Position numbers and translations under genes: made by a program | Assembly: GCA_031285815.1 (NCBI GenBank) | Contig: JAITVM010000075.1 | Location: forward strand, 1 to 32,112 | DNA: 32,112 bases | Direction: 5' to 3' | From: Clostridiales bacterium | Lineage (GTDB): Bacteria; Bacillota; Clostridia; Lachnospirales; JAITVM01 | Part shown: positions 1 to 8,352 of the stretch, piece after piece | How positions within the stretch are numbered: position 1 is the first letter of the stretch | How the letters are laid out: the number at the start of each line of letters is the position of its first letter | The notes under the pieces: model-generated | Seen by the model: the letters and a program-made list of their open reading frames with translations, nothing else | Told to the model about the DNA's origin: nothing | The model's database searches: none

Positions 1-412
1 CTTTGTAAGCCTGAAAGGCTTAGGTTGTAGAATCTTTTCCATTTTGTACTTGGGGAAGTATAAATATATAAAAAAATAGTCACGTACCAAGCCCGGAGGG
101 TATAACCAACTTGAAAGGCAGGCTCATCTCAAATAACAACTTATCCCGGAGGGCAGGCCCATCTCAAATAACAACTTATCCCGGAGGGCGGGGTGTAAAA
201 ACCTCACCTTCCCTTATATTTTTTTTAAAAAAAGGATGCATCCAAAAGTTCCGAAATTGGCTCCTATAATATTGTATCTTTGTAAGCCTGAAAGGCTTAG
301 GTTGTAGAATCTTTTCTATTTTGTACTTGGGGAAGTATAAATCTATAAAAAAATAGTCACGTACCAAGCCCGGAGGGTATAACCAACTTGAAGGGCAGGT
401 CTATCTCAAATA
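1..412. repeat. 277-bp-period intergenic repeat (two copies)
   Basis: The first about 135-147 bases recur from 278 with only a few substitutions (for example CC/CT near 39, ATATATA/ATCTATA near 65), so copy 1 starts at the window edge and copy 2 at 278. Each copy carries a CCTGAAAGG/GCTTAGG segment and a GCCCGGAGGG segment. The block is unexplained by any convincing gene and lies downstream of the minus-strand secreted-protein gene. It looks like a proliferating intergenic repeat or decayed element; no transposase or terminal inverted repeats are visible. Confidence 0.75.
121..190. repeat. 35-bp tandem repeat (2 units) with CCCGGAGGG core
   Basis: Two adjacent 35-bp units (121-155 and 156-190) differ at two positions; each contains ATCTCAAATAACAACTTAT followed by CCCGGAGGG. 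Two degenerate relatives follow copy 2 of the larger repeat at about 399-434 and 434-469. The unit count is far too low and the units abut directly, so this is not a CRISPR array. Confidence 0.7.
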
Positions 413-474
413 ACAGGGCCATCCCGGGGGGCAGGCTCATCTTGAAGGTTCAGCCCATCCGGGATGGCAGTGCC

Positions 475-1092
475 TTATATATAAAGGTTCCAATAGGATT
501 CAAATGTCAACCTTTGAGAATTGTAGATTGTTGACTTGGTACTTGAATTTACAGAGAATTTACCAGCCCCGAAATCTATCCCTAACCCGGTACTATTGTC
601 TTGGTCAGCCATGGCTGTTAAATACCCCCTGCAAGATATAATTAATTTTGTAGGGCTAGCCAGGAAAGCTATTACGGTTGGCTCCCACTTATGCGGGCTC
701 TCACCTATAAACCCTGAACCACTGTTAAGTACTTCTGTAAATTGGCGGAAGCTCCCTCTATTCCATAAGCCAACATAAGCCCAAGTTTTTATTTTTGACC
801 CATCATCGGCTATGGTAGTGATACTGTAATATTTATAAGCAGCAGATGCTCCGCCCCATAAATCAGGCTCTAGCTGGTTTAAAATTTCTTCAGCTTCCTC
901 ATAAGAAACCCTATCGGTTGACATGATGCTTTCTATTACTTCGTTTCTACTAACAAATTTTTCATCATCAGATGATTCTGACATTTCTGTTAACTGATAA
1001 TTGGTTGTTTCCGCAAAAACATAGGGGTTAAAAGAACAGAATACAAATATTAGTGACATTATCGGCGCCATAAATATTTTTGATTTAAACAT
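475..1092 (-). CDS. secreted protein of unknown function
   Basis: A 205-residue protein with a clear Sec signal peptide: Lys near the N-terminus, a hydrophobic core at about residues 8-22 and a likely AxA-type cleavage after VFA (about residue 27). The mature part starts acidic and Ser-rich (SESSDDE), then has a helical segment (about 45-75) and a mixed, probably beta-rich C-terminal half with Trp/Tyr and few charges. I do not recognise the family. A GAGGTGG-like ribosome binding site lies just upstream of the ATG. It is divergent from the two-component system at 1226 and has repeats downstream, so it is probably monocistronic. An exported cell-surface or extracellular role is inferred from the signal peptide only. 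Confidence 0.75.
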   Translation of the reverse strand: MFKSKIFMAPIMSLIFVFCSFNPYVFAETTNYQLTEMSESSDDEKFVSRNEVIESIMSTDRVSYEEAEEILNQLEPDLWGGASAAYKYYSITTIADDGSKIKTWAYVGLWNRGSFRQFTEVLNSGSGFIGESPHKWEPTVIAFLASPTKLIISCRGYLTAMADQDNSTGLGIDFGAGKFSVNSSTKSTIYNSQRLTFESYWNLYI

Positions 1093-1163
1093 AAATTAGA
1101 CCACCTCATAACAAAATAATTTTTACTTCATATAATACCTACAATTATAATCTATTAGTGCTA

Positions 1164-1185
1164 CAGAAAAAACACATTTTTTGCA
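1164..1185. promoter_or_regulatory. shared motif upstream of response regulator
   Basis: The 15-base string AAAAAACACATTTTT occurs here about 40 bases before the response-regulator start and again at 3396-3410, upstream of the small Gly-rich secreted protein, in both cases followed by TTGMCA-like sequence. A shared site for the adjacent OmpR-family regulator (autoregulation plus one target) is the simplest reading, but A/T-tract similarity alone could be chance. Confidence 0.35.
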
Positions 1186-1225
1186 TAAAATTATTAAAAA
1201 GCGCTTTTTGAAAAGAGGGGTTATG

Positions 1226-1906
1226 ATGTTTAAAATCTTAATTGCTGACGATAACCGCCAAATCGTTTCTATACTGAAGGAATATGCGAAAAAGGAAGGC
1301 TTCTTGGTCTATTGTGCATATGATGGAAGCGAAGCGCTGAAAAAATCGTTATCTATTTCGTTTGATATGATTTTGCTGGATGTGATGATGCCAATAAAAG
1401 ATGGGTTTGAAGTTTGCCGGGAGATACGAAAAAATAGCAGCGTACCAATTATTATGATTACAGCGCGTGGGGAAGATTTTGAACGCATAATGGGGCTTGA
1501 TAATGGTGCGGATGATTATATAGTAAAACCTTTTTCGCCGGCGGAGGTTATGGCCCGGGTCCGGGCGGTACTCCGGAGGATTTCTTTTGATGATAGCCAG
1601 CAACAAATATTTTCTATTGGCAATTTAATTCTTAACTTAGACGAATATATTACAAAGGTCGGCAGCGTAAAAATTGAGCTTACTAAAAAAGAGACTGAAA
1701 TATTATGGATGCTTGCAACTAATAAAAATAAAGTGTTTTCCCGGGATAGCCTTTTAAATAGCTTATGGGGCTATGATTACTATGGCGACACACGCACAGT
1801 CGATTCCCATATTAAGCGCCTGCGTGCAAAGCTGGATACTGTGCCACATGATGAATGGGAAATCAAAACAATCCGGGGTATTGGTTATAAATTCGAAGCG
1901 GGGTGA
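1226..1906 (+). CDS. OmpR/PhoB-family response regulator
   Basis: The N-terminal receiver domain (about 1-115) has the acidic pair D8-D9, phospho-acceptor D52 in LLDVMMP, the switch Thr in MITA and the conserved Lys in DDYIVKPF. The C-terminal winged-helix domain (about 128-226) ends with RTVDSHIKRLRAKL and IRGIGYKF, typical of OmpR/PhoB proteins. An upstream in-frame ATG at 1181 would add 15 Lys-rich residues, but AGAGGGG at 1214-1220 sits at normal distance from the ATG at 1226, and the receiver fold begins there. The gene overlaps or abuts the kinase gene, so the two form one operon. It probably controls transcription in response to an envelope signal; the specific regulon is not visible, although the small secreted protein at 3481 is a candidate target. 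Confidence 0.93.
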   Translation: MFKILIADDNRQIVSILKEYAKKEGFLVYCAYDGSEALKKSLSISFDMILLDVMMPIKDGFEVCREIRKNSSVPIIMITARGEDFERIMGLDNGADDYIVKPFSPAEVMARVRAVLRRISFDDSQQQIFSIGNLILNLDEYITKVGSVKIELTKKETEILWMLATNKNKVFSRDSLLNSLWGYDYYGDTRTVDSHIKRLRAKLDTVPHDEWEIKTIRGIGYKFEAG

Positions 1907-1911
1907 CAAGC

Positions 1912-3375
1912 TTGAAGAATAAGATTTTATATCGGCTTATATTTTATTTTGTTACTTCGTTTATCGTGTTTGCAGCTGTGATTGGCATAATTTTCACGGT
2001 ATTGTTTTCAACCTACAATATGGATGGCCACAAAAATGAATTGGAACGCCGGGCCAGAAGCATTGCGGAAACTTTGTCCGGCTATTTTGAACCCAGAAAG
2101 CAGGGCGGAAGCAATATGGGGCACGGCAATGGTATGGGTGGTTATGGTGCATACCTACGTTTTATTGAAGGTATTGCTATGAGCGATATTTGGATTGTGG
2201 ATAACAGCTTAGAGCAAATTACATTCGGGCATGGGCAGTCCAATATAAATTTAAAAGATTTGCCAGAAGGCGCAGACCAAACCGTAATGCGTGCTTTTGC
2301 CGGCGAAACATCGGTCAGCGAAAATTTTAGTGTATTTTTAGAGACGCCTACAATTACAGCCGCAACACCAATTACCCTCAGTGATGGCACTGTTGCAGGC
2401 GCTGTCCTTTTGCATTCACAGGTGTCAGATGTTTATAAAGTTACTTCCGGCGGGATTGTAACCTTAATTATCAGTATGGCGGCTGCAGTTTTTATTTCAG
2501 TTTATGTCGCCTTCCTTTTATCATCACATTTCACAAAACCTTTGGCTAAAATGAAAGCCGCCGCTTTAAAGGTTGGCAAAGGGGATTATTCTGTATCAAC
2601 CGGCGTAAAGCAATCTGATGAAATTGGTGAATTGGCTTTGGTAATAGATAATATGGCCAAGAAGCTTGCATTATCGTCAGAAGAAAGTGTGAAGCTTGAA
2701 AACCTCCGGCGTGATTTTATCGCAAATATTTCTCATGAATTACGGACGCCCGTTACAGTAATACGGGGTTCATTGGAAGCTCTATGCGATGGGGTAGTTA
2801 CTGATTCAAAAAAAGTTACTGAATATCATCAGCAAATGTTTTCAGAAAGCCTCTACCTTGAACGTTTGGTTTCTGATTTGCTTGACCTTGCCCGGCTGCA
2901 AAACCCAGATTTTAAAATAGAGGCTCAGGATGTTGACTTTAAAAGCATCATTGAAGATGTAATACGCAGTATGAAAAGGATTGCAGATTCTAAAAATATT
3001 GTATTGGAATTCGCATGTGCCGGTGAAATTTTTATTATCAATGGGGATTATGCCCGGTTACGCCAAATGCTAATTGTTATTTTGGATAACGCCGTTAAAT
3101 TTTCCCCGGAAGGCGAAAGTGTATATATTACCCTAGTCAAAACTGAAACTGAAGTGAAACTTGCAATCCGTGACAAAGGCTGTGGGGTGCCTCCGGAGGA
3201 TGTCCCGCATATTTTTGACAGGTTTTACAAACAACGCTCTGAGAAAAATAAAACCGGTACGGGCCTTGGCCTTGCAATTGCAAAACAAATTGCAGATAGG
3301 CATGGCGCTATAATTGAAGTGGTAAGCGGTAAAGGGAAAGGGTCAGCTTTTGTGGTGACTTTTAAATATTTATAG
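1912..3375 (+). CDS. membrane sensor histidine kinase
   Basis: Partner of the upstream response regulator. Numbered from the GTG at 1903 (490 aa): TM1 about 12-35, extracytoplasmic sensor about 36-182 with a striking Gly/His/Met-rich stretch (GHGNGMGGYG, about 73-82), TM2 about 184-206, HAMP about 207-260, HisKA with H278 in ANISHELRTP, and HATPase_c with N-box near N396, DKGCGVP and TGTGLGLA. I place the start at TTG 1912 because GGGGTGA (1900-1906) lies 5 bases before it; GTG 1903 overlaps the regulator stop and lacks its own clear site. A kinase/phosphatase acting on the neighbouring regulator is expected. The Gly/His/Met loop could bind metal, which is only a guess. Confidence 0.92.
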   Translation: MKNKILYRLIFYFVTSFIVFAAVIGIIFTVLFSTYNMDGHKNELERRARSIAETLSGYFEPRKQGGSNMGHGNGMGGYGAYLRFIEGIAMSDIWIVDNSLEQITFGHGQSNINLKDLPEGADQTVMRAFAGETSVSENFSVFLETPTITAATPITLSDGTVAGAVLLHSQVSDVYKVTSGGIVTLIISMAAAVFISVYVAFLLSSHFTKPLAKMKAAALKVGKGDYSVSTGVKQSDEIGELALVIDNMAKKLALSSEESVKLENLRRDFIANISHELRTPVTVIRGSLEALCDGVVTDSKKVTEYHQQMFSESLYLERLVSDLLDLARLQNPDFKIEAQDVDFKSIIEDVIRSMKRIADSKNIVLEFACAGEIFIINGDYARLRQMLIVILDNAVKFSPEGESVYITLVKTETEVKLAIRDKGCGVPPEDVPHIFDRFYKQRSEKNKTGTGLGLAIAKQIADRHGAIIEVVSGKGKGSAFVVTFKYL

Positions 3376-3395
3376 CAGCCACTTTAATAGAACAC

Positions 3396-3437
3396 AAAAA
3401 ACACATTTTTGACACATTTAGGATTTACAATAATAAT
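3396..3437 (+). promoter_or_regulatory. promoter with regulator-like motif before small secreted gene
   Basis: TTGACA (3409-3414) is followed at 16-17 bases by an AT-rich TAATAAT -10-like sequence, within the 105-base spacer before the gene at 3481. The -35 overlaps the AAAAAACACATTTTT motif (3396-3410) also found upstream of the response regulator. This suggests a separate promoter for the secreted protein, possibly controlled by the two-component system. Confidence 0.45.
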
Positions 3438-3480
3438 TACAGGGTAGTTGCCCTGAATATTTAATAGGAGTTGTTCTATT

Positions 3481-3834
3481 ATGAAAAAGAAAATTATTGC
3501 AGCAGCCGGAGCAGTAATCTTATGTTTAAGCTTTGCAACAACAGCAATTGCAGCCCCGCTTCGTAACGGTTCATGTGGAGGCACTGGCGTATGCGGCCTC
3601 GGAATCGGAGGCGGTGCTGGCCTTATGCTAGACGCAAACGGAAACTTCCTTGACAGAGAGGCTTTTGAAGATAAATTAGATGCGTTAATCAAAGCAGGTG
3701 TTATCAACGAGGTTGACAGGGGAGCTTACATCGCACAATATGAATGGTGTGCTATTTACGGTATTGGGTCAACAGGTGGAACCCCGGTTGGTGGCGGATG
3801 TGGCGCCGGCCGCGGGGCTGGCTGGAACCGTTAA
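3481..3834 (+). CDS. small Gly/Cys-rich secreted protein
   Basis: A 117-residue protein with a strong signal peptide (KKK, then a hydrophobic core 6-22; cleavage likely after AIA, about residue 24-25). The mature chain starts with a Gly/Cys segment (SCGGTGVCGLGIGGGAG), has a helical acidic centre (about 58-85) and ends in a Gly/Cys/Arg segment (GGGCGAGRGAGWNR). The ribosome binding site is TAGGAG, about 9 bases from the ATG. Its own promoter and downstream hairpin indicate a monocistronic gene directly after the two-component system. The kinase sensor also carries a Gly-rich loop, so the protein may be the output or ligand of the system. No family is recognised; four Cys suggest disulfides or metal binding. 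Confidence 0.8.
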   Translation: MKKKIIAAAGAVILCLSFATTAIAAPLRNGSCGGTGVCGLGIGGGAGLMLDANGNFLDREAFEDKLDALIKAGVINEVDRGAYIAQYEWCAIYGIGSTGGTPVGGGCGAGRGAGWNR

Positions 3835-3849
3835 GTAGATTATATATAA

Positions 3850-3876
3850 GGGGAGTGGGTTTCCACTCCCTTTTTG
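3850..3876 (+). terminator. intrinsic terminator after small secreted gene
   Basis: Perfect 8-bp stem GGGAGTGG / CCACTCCC (3851-3858, 3863-3870) with loop GTTT, followed by TTTTT. It lies 16 bases after the stop codon. Confidence 0.9.
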
Positions 3877-3942
3877 CCTGCAATTTTTTAGTTTTTTAGA
3901 GAAAGCCGATAACACAAAATATTTTTGATTTAATGATAACCT

Positions 3943-5031
3943 TCATTTTACCTTCGGCCGGATTTCCTCCAATAATATCCGCCTGAACTCCTCTTTATTT
4001 TCGAAAAACGGCATATGCCCAACGCCGGGTACAGAATAAATTTGTTTATCTGGCGCGGATATCCCGTCAAAAAATTCTTTTGCCACTATATAAGGGCTGA
4101 TATAGTCATTTCCCCCCATTATGTAGTATACCGGAACCTTATAATCAACCCCGTAATCCTTTATGTCAGCTTCCTCTATCAAAAACTGTAAAAGGCCGCC
4201 CTGGTATCTAATCATCTTCAATTGGTTGAATATACCCGAATGTTTTAGTTCATTGAATGAATAATATGGGGTTGCTAAGATATTAATTATATCTCGGAAA
4301 CCTACATTGATTGAAAGCCCATATTTACTTTGGTATGTCCTAACTGTTATCAAACCGTTTATGCTATTTGAATCATATTTTGTTAATGGGTATGGTTGTA
4401 TTGATTCCAATGCCTTAATGTCTTTTTCATTTCCCGAAGCCTTTGCTGCTTCAAGTACTTTTTCATAGCCAACACGCTCACCATCAGCCATATTAATGAC
4501 CTGTGCTACCCCAATATATGCGCTGTAATCATCTGGAAAGGATTGTACTGCCATAGCCCCTAATACTGACCCCCAGCTATGCCCCATAATAATAATTTTA
4601 TCTTTGTTAAGTTTTTGCTTCACATATTCTGTAACCTCGTGAGCGTCTTTTAATACACGTTCCACATCAATTGTTTTTAAAACAGCTTCAGGGCTGTTTG
4701 CTGTATAAGTTTTGCCTACATTACGTTGATCCCAATTTACAATAGTAAAATCATTTTCCCAATCATACTGGTATAGGTGCAAATACTGGATCATCGAATT
4801 ACCAGGGCCGCCATGTATAAATAGGATAACCGGGTTTTCTATGTTTTGCCCACGAAAATATAACGACTGTTGTATGCCTCCGATACCTACCATTTCCATT
4901 TGGTCGATACCTGGGGCTTTGATTTTATGGTTTGCCCGCATGATTGCAGGGGCTATCAGCCGCAAACCGGCTAACACCAATAAAATAATTAAAATTAATG
5001 AGCAAAATATTATGATAAATATTTTCAGCAC
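3943..5031 (-). CDS. membrane-anchored alpha/beta hydrolase (S33, proline iminopeptidase-like)
   Basis: A 362-residue protein: N-terminal hydrophobic anchor or uncleaved signal (about 3-25), then an alpha/beta hydrolase. HGGPG at 73-77 is the oxyanion motif typical of prolyl iminopeptidase-type enzymes; nucleophile S152 is in GHSWGS, and the likely acid and base are D309 (GGNDYISP) and H339 (GVGHMPFFE). A helical cap lies between about 180 and 285. It probably acts on small peptides or esters at the outer face of the membrane; the substrate is unknown. The start is GTG at 5031, but the AAGAGGG just before it is unusually close, so the true start may differ by a few codons. Confidence 0.82.
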   Translation of the reverse strand: MLKIFIIIFCSLILIILLVLAGLRLIAPAIMRANHKIKAPGIDQMEMVGIGGIQQSLYFRGQNIENPVILFIHGGPGNSMIQYLHLYQYDWENDFTIVNWDQRNVGKTYTANSPEAVLKTIDVERVLKDAHEVTEYVKQKLNKDKIIIMGHSWGSVLGAMAVQSFPDDYSAYIGVAQVINMADGERVGYEKVLEAAKASGNEKDIKALESIQPYPLTKYDSNSINGLITVRTYQSKYGLSINVGFRDIINILATPYYSFNELKHSGIFNQLKMIRYQGGLLQFLIEEADIKDYGVDYKVPVYYIMGGNDYISPYIVAKEFFDGISAPDKQIYSVPGVGHMPFFENKEEFRRILLEEIRPKVK

Positions 5032-5069
5032 CCTCTTTTTTATATTTTTTTATTTTTGTACAGAGAAAT

Positions 5070-5201
5070 TTAGAAAAGGCTAGACCGGTATTTTATATAG
5101 GTTTCGTTGTTATCATTCCCCAATGAGAGTTTTACACTGTTGTCCGGCTTAAGTAAAAGAATAGTTTTGTATATATCCCCACCAGAATCTACTTTGAGCA
5201 T
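5070..5201 (-). CDS. possible small ORF or gene remnant (43 aa)
   Basis: The minus strand reads ATG at 5201 to TAA at 5070, with AGAGGG at normal spacing (8 bases) upstream. The 43-residue product contains DSGGDIYKTILLLKPDNSVK and reads like folded protein rather than noise. The frame stays open back to 5264 (64 codons), where a TGA interrupts it. It ends 38 bases before the hydrolase start on the same strand. It is either a small upstream gene in that operon or the 3' end of a decayed gene. No family is recognised. Confidence 0.35.
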   Translation of the reverse strand: MLKVDSGGDIYKTILLLKPDNSVKLSLGNDNNETYIKYRSSLF

Positions 5202-5390
5202 ATTATATACCCTCTGTTTTCCAGTTTCAATAAATCTATGGATAACAAAACCAGATTTTTTGATTCAGGTAACAATAGCCATTTTTATATTTAATAAAAA
5301 GCCGGGTAATTACGATAAATTTAATATAACTTATTATTCTTAGTTATGAATTAGTTTTAAATTTAATTAAGATAGTGGGGTATTTAAATA

Positions 5391-6103
5391 ATGTCGAAAC
5401 TAGAGGAGTTTCAATTTAATTATATCAAAAAGTTACGTTTTGCTATTCCATCTTCAATTATAATCCATTATATTGTCTGTTTTGCTTTAGGGAATATTAT
5501 TGGAGAAAGCTATTTGCCAATAACGCATGCTTCTGATTTGTATAAATGGGTTTATCCATATCTAGGTGGTTCAAGTGTGGCAATAGGTTTTGTGATTTTT
5601 TTTATTGTTCGATTTTAATAATAAAAAATACAAATTTTATGACTATCCCAGACCTAAAATACGTAATCACCACCATAATGTTTTTTACTTTTGGTTTTTA
5701 CATATTTAAATCTTTTGTTAATTTTACGATTGAAGAAGATTTGGTAAAATGTATTTATATAGCAAAAGATTATATGGATATTAATGATCCAAATAATCTC
5801 TTCGTGCCGGAAAAACAATATAACAAAGCTATGAAAATAATAAATATGTCTTTTTTCATTTATTCTATTTATTACAATTTTATTTTCATGATATTCCCTT
5901 TTATAAAAAATGAAAGTTTTATTACGGATGGCGAACAGAACAGTGTAAATAAATATAAAGAGTTTGATGATATATATTTTCCTGATGAAAAAGCAGATAT
6001 TGAAGAAGATTTTGAGGAAGAAGAAAATGCAATTCCTTTCGATGAAATGTATCCTCAAGAATTCCATAACGATAATTTGAACGATGTAGTTAATAGGATT
6101 TAG
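5391..6103 (+). pseudogene. frameshifted membrane protein, paralog of the next gene
   Basis: Two overlapping frames together align along their whole length with the 241-residue protein at 6125. The first frame (5391-5618) gives the N-terminal part (KLEEFQFNYIKKLRFA, GNIIGESYL) and stops soon after the T8 run at 5596-5603. The second frame carries the rest (PDLKYVITTIMFFTFGFYIF, FVPEKQYNKAM, acidic C-tail ending near FDEMYPQEF). Inserting one T in the run restores a single frame of about 237 codons, VIFFYCSILIIKNTN. The shared leader TTAAGATAGTGGGGT precedes both copies. It may be a decayed duplicate, a phase-variable homopolymer switch, a polymerase slippage site, or a sequencing error. The function is unknown; it is an integral membrane protein with an acidic cytoplasmic tail. 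Confidence 0.7.
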
Positions 6104-6124
6104 TTAAGATAGTGGGGTGCCTAA

Positions 6125-6850
6125 ATGGTTCCAAGGTCTAAAGCTTTTGAAATTAGTTATATGAAGAAGGTTGCTTTAGCAAGTTCGATTTCAGTTGCCA
6201 TTAATAATGTTTTTCGTATTATTTTAAATGACATTATAGGAAGGCAGTATCTATTATCGCATGACAGAATGATGTTGAGAAGAAATGGTTATGCAGAGTT
6301 AACTATAGGAAATATTTTAATATTCTTTGTTATTTTTTGTTACTGTTTTATTTTAAGGAGTAAGAACGAAAATTTTAAAGCCTTCCTTGATATAAAATAT
6401 ATTGTTACATCTATAATATTTTTTGTTTTTGCTTTTTATATATTTAACGCTATGTTAAATTATTCATTTACCAAATATATAATGAGATATATTATTTCTG
6501 CTAAAGGGCATTTGATTATAGATAACTCAAATATTAATTTTGTGCCAGAACTTCAATTCAATAAAGCTATTAACTTAATGAAATTTTTTTATTTTTTTTA
6601 TTTTGCTTACTACAATTTATTTTTTATGATATTTCCTTCATTTACTAAAGAAAGTTTTATTATGGATGATGAGTTGGATAATTTGGACAAACCCGAAGAA
6701 TACAATAGTACATATTATGATTATGAAAATTTAGATGAAGAAAATAACTCATATGAAAAAGAGAATTTATATGAAGAGGAAGAAAAGGCGCCACGTTTTG
6801 ATGAAATGCATCCACCAACATTTAAGCCTGATAAAAAAGATGGTTTTTAA
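6125..6850 (+). CDS. membrane protein of unknown family with acidic tail
   Basis: A 241-residue protein. Hydrophobic segments lie at about 13-35, 57-78, 90-115 and 148-172, followed by a strongly acidic, Tyr/Glu/Asn-rich tail (about 178-230) that ends PRFDEMHPPTFKPDKK. The N-terminal 10-20 residues are basic. The upstream leader AAGATAGTGGGGT is identical to that of the preceding frameshifted paralog, showing tandem duplication. The stretch is markedly more AT-rich than the flanking genes, consistent with acquired DNA. No family is recognised. The conserved motifs in both copies are DIKYI/DLKYV, FVPE.QFNKA and FDEM.P..F. Confidence 0.75.
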   Translation: MVPRSKAFEISYMKKVALASSISVAINNVFRIILNDIIGRQYLLSHDRMMLRRNGYAELTIGNILIFFVIFCYCFILRSKNENFKAFLDIKYIVTSIIFFVFAFYIFNAMLNYSFTKYIMRYIISAKGHLIIDNSNINFVPELQFNKAINLMKFFYFFYFAYYNLFFMIFPSFTKESFIMDDELDNLDKPEEYNSTYYDYENLDEENNSYEKENLYEEEEKAPRFDEMHPPTFKPDKKDGF

Positions 6851-6879
6851 CAACTATTTATTTAAAATTAATTCATAAC

Positions 6880-6912
6880 AAAAGGGGCTATCTCGCATAT
6901 CAAGACAGCCCC
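6880..6912 (-). terminator. terminator of the BlaI/M56 pair
   Basis: On the minus strand GGGGCTGTCT pairs with AGATAGCCCC (one G-U pair, 9-base loop) and is followed by TTTTG. It sits 19 bases after the M56 gene stop. On the plus strand it could also stop the membrane-protein transcript, with one mismatch. Confidence 0.8.
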
Positions 6913-6930
6913 AGGTAACAATTTTAAATT

Positions 6931-8352
6931 CTATTCTGGCGAATAAAGTTTTTCTACCGAACCTTCCCAATCATTCCGGAAATCATCCCAATCTAAACTA
7001 TACTGTTCCAAATACCCCTGTATATCTTCTTTGCTAAAATAGAACCCAGAATTATATGCGGATTTATCTAATTCGTTGCCGCTTGGTGTATCGCGGAAAG
7101 AAAATTTAACATATTCCAAATTTTCGATAAGCGAAAATAATATAGCTGTGTTCTTTGGCGCAAGGGTAATATCATTTGAGTATTCTTGTACGCCATCATT
7201 TTCATAATAAAGCGTAAGCGTATTTAATGTATTTGTATTTAGTGAATTTATAAAGTTATCGCCAATAGAGAAAAAACGCTGCTTCTGGTATTCATTTAAT
7301 ATAGGCAGTGAATTTATGATTTTACCTACAATAGAATTATTACCAACATAAGGGGTGGGTTCTAATGATAAAATTGATTCTGGCGCTGGCCCGGCATACC
7401 CTTCATTTATATTTCTAAACTTGCTGGGGCGGTTTGTAGCAAAACCTACACTTAAAAGTATAACTAAAATAGACCCAACTATTATCGTAATATTTTTTGG
7501 TTTTTTAAATTTCATAATATTCTTAACCCTTTCTTTAATACATCCCCCATCAAAAGCCAGAGGGCCGCCACTAATTATATTTTTGCTGGTGGCTAAATTT
7601 AACAGTAGCATAGAATAATTCTTTTTTATTTCGCCGCCCATTTCTATTAACACGCGCTCATCGCAAGACATTTCCATATCCCTGTTCATGAGTACAAACG
7701 CCAGCCATACAAACGGGTTAAACCAATGCAGGCATAATATAAAATAAATAATAAGTTTGACAATATGGTCATGCCGGCGCAAATGTGCCTGTTCATGTAA
7801 AATGATATACTCATGCCCATCGCCTGGTAGCCCGGCCGGGATATAAATTTTGGGTTTAATTATGCCCAATAAAAATGGGGACCGGATACAATTAGATTCA
7901 TAAATATTATTTTTAACAGGCTTTGACAGCTTCAATTTATGCTTGATAATTAAGTATGATGCAATAGCATAGATAGATAACAAAACAGTACCCAATACCC
8001 AAATAAGGGAGCCAATAAAAATCCAAATTTGCAAAGGGTTAGCACTTGCGTATGGGGTAGCCGCAGGGAGTATAGGGCCCACAGAATCATTAATAAATTT
8101 AATTCCGCTGTCTATATGGGGTGATGCCTGAAAAGCTATATCAGATGGTATTATTGACGCATTAAATGGCAGCAGGCTAAAAATACTTTCTAAACTAAAC
8201 GGGATAATTAACCGGGCCCAGGCTATTGACCAAAGCATATAAGAAATAATTTTTGGCTGCCCTTTTAAAAATTTACGGATAAAACAAATTGCTAAAATAA
8301 TAAATGAGCCGGTAAAACTCATATTTAATACAGCCAAAAATATATTACCCAT
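6931..8352 (-). CDS. BlaR1/MecR1-like M56 membrane metalloprotease sensor
   Basis: M56-family antirepressor. Numbered from the ATG at 8370: TM segments about 8-31, 41-66, 115-141 and 207-228, the zinc protease motif HEQAH at 192-196 with CDERV (E238) as the third ligand, a further TM at 295-312, then an extracytoplasmic domain of about 165 residues. That domain lacks the SxxK/SxN/KTG set of a penicillin-binding sensor, so the ligand is probably not a beta-lactam. I choose ATG 8352 because GGGGG lies 9-10 bases before it; either start overlaps the upstream repressor gene, indicating coupled translation. By family analogy, signal binding activates the protease, which leads to loss of the BlaI-type repressor encoded just before it. 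Confidence 0.9.
   Translation of the reverse strand: MGNIFLAVLNMSFTGSFIILAICFIRKFLKGQPKIISYMLWSIAWARLIIPFSLESIFSLLPFNASIIPSDIAFQASPHIDSGIKFINDSVGPILPAATPYASANPLQIWIFIGSLIWVLGTVLLSIYAIASYLIIKHKLKLSKPVKNNIYESNCIRSPFLLGIIKPKIYIPAGLPGDGHEYIILHEQAHLRRHDHIVKLIIYFILCLHWFNPFVWLAFVLMNRDMEMSCDERVLIEMGGEIKKNYSMLLLNLATSKNIISGGPLAFDGGCIKERVKNIMKFKKPKNITIIVGSILVILLSVGFATNRPSKFRNINEGYAGPAPESILSLEPTPYVGNNSIVGKIINSLPILNEYQKQRFFSIGDNFINSLNTNTLNTLTLYYENDGVQEYSNDITLAPKNTAILFSLIENLEYVKFSFRDTPSGNELDKSAYNSGFYFSKEDIQGYLEQYSLDWDDFRNDWEGSVEKLYSPE

Noticed and set aside
176..367. 63-residue minus-strand ORF in the repeat block
   Set aside because: It spans the duplicated repeat, has no convincing ribosome binding site and no recognisable protein features.
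121..470. CRISPR array
   Set aside because: Units directly abut, only two are well preserved, there are no unique spacers and no cas genes.
1181..1225. Upstream ATG as the response regulator start
   Set aside because: It adds a basic leader not part of the receiver fold and lies before the clear AGAGGGG site.
5107..5343. 78-residue plus-strand ORF
   Set aside because: Low-complexity hydrophobic sequence without a ribosome binding site; the opposite strand holds a more protein-like frame.
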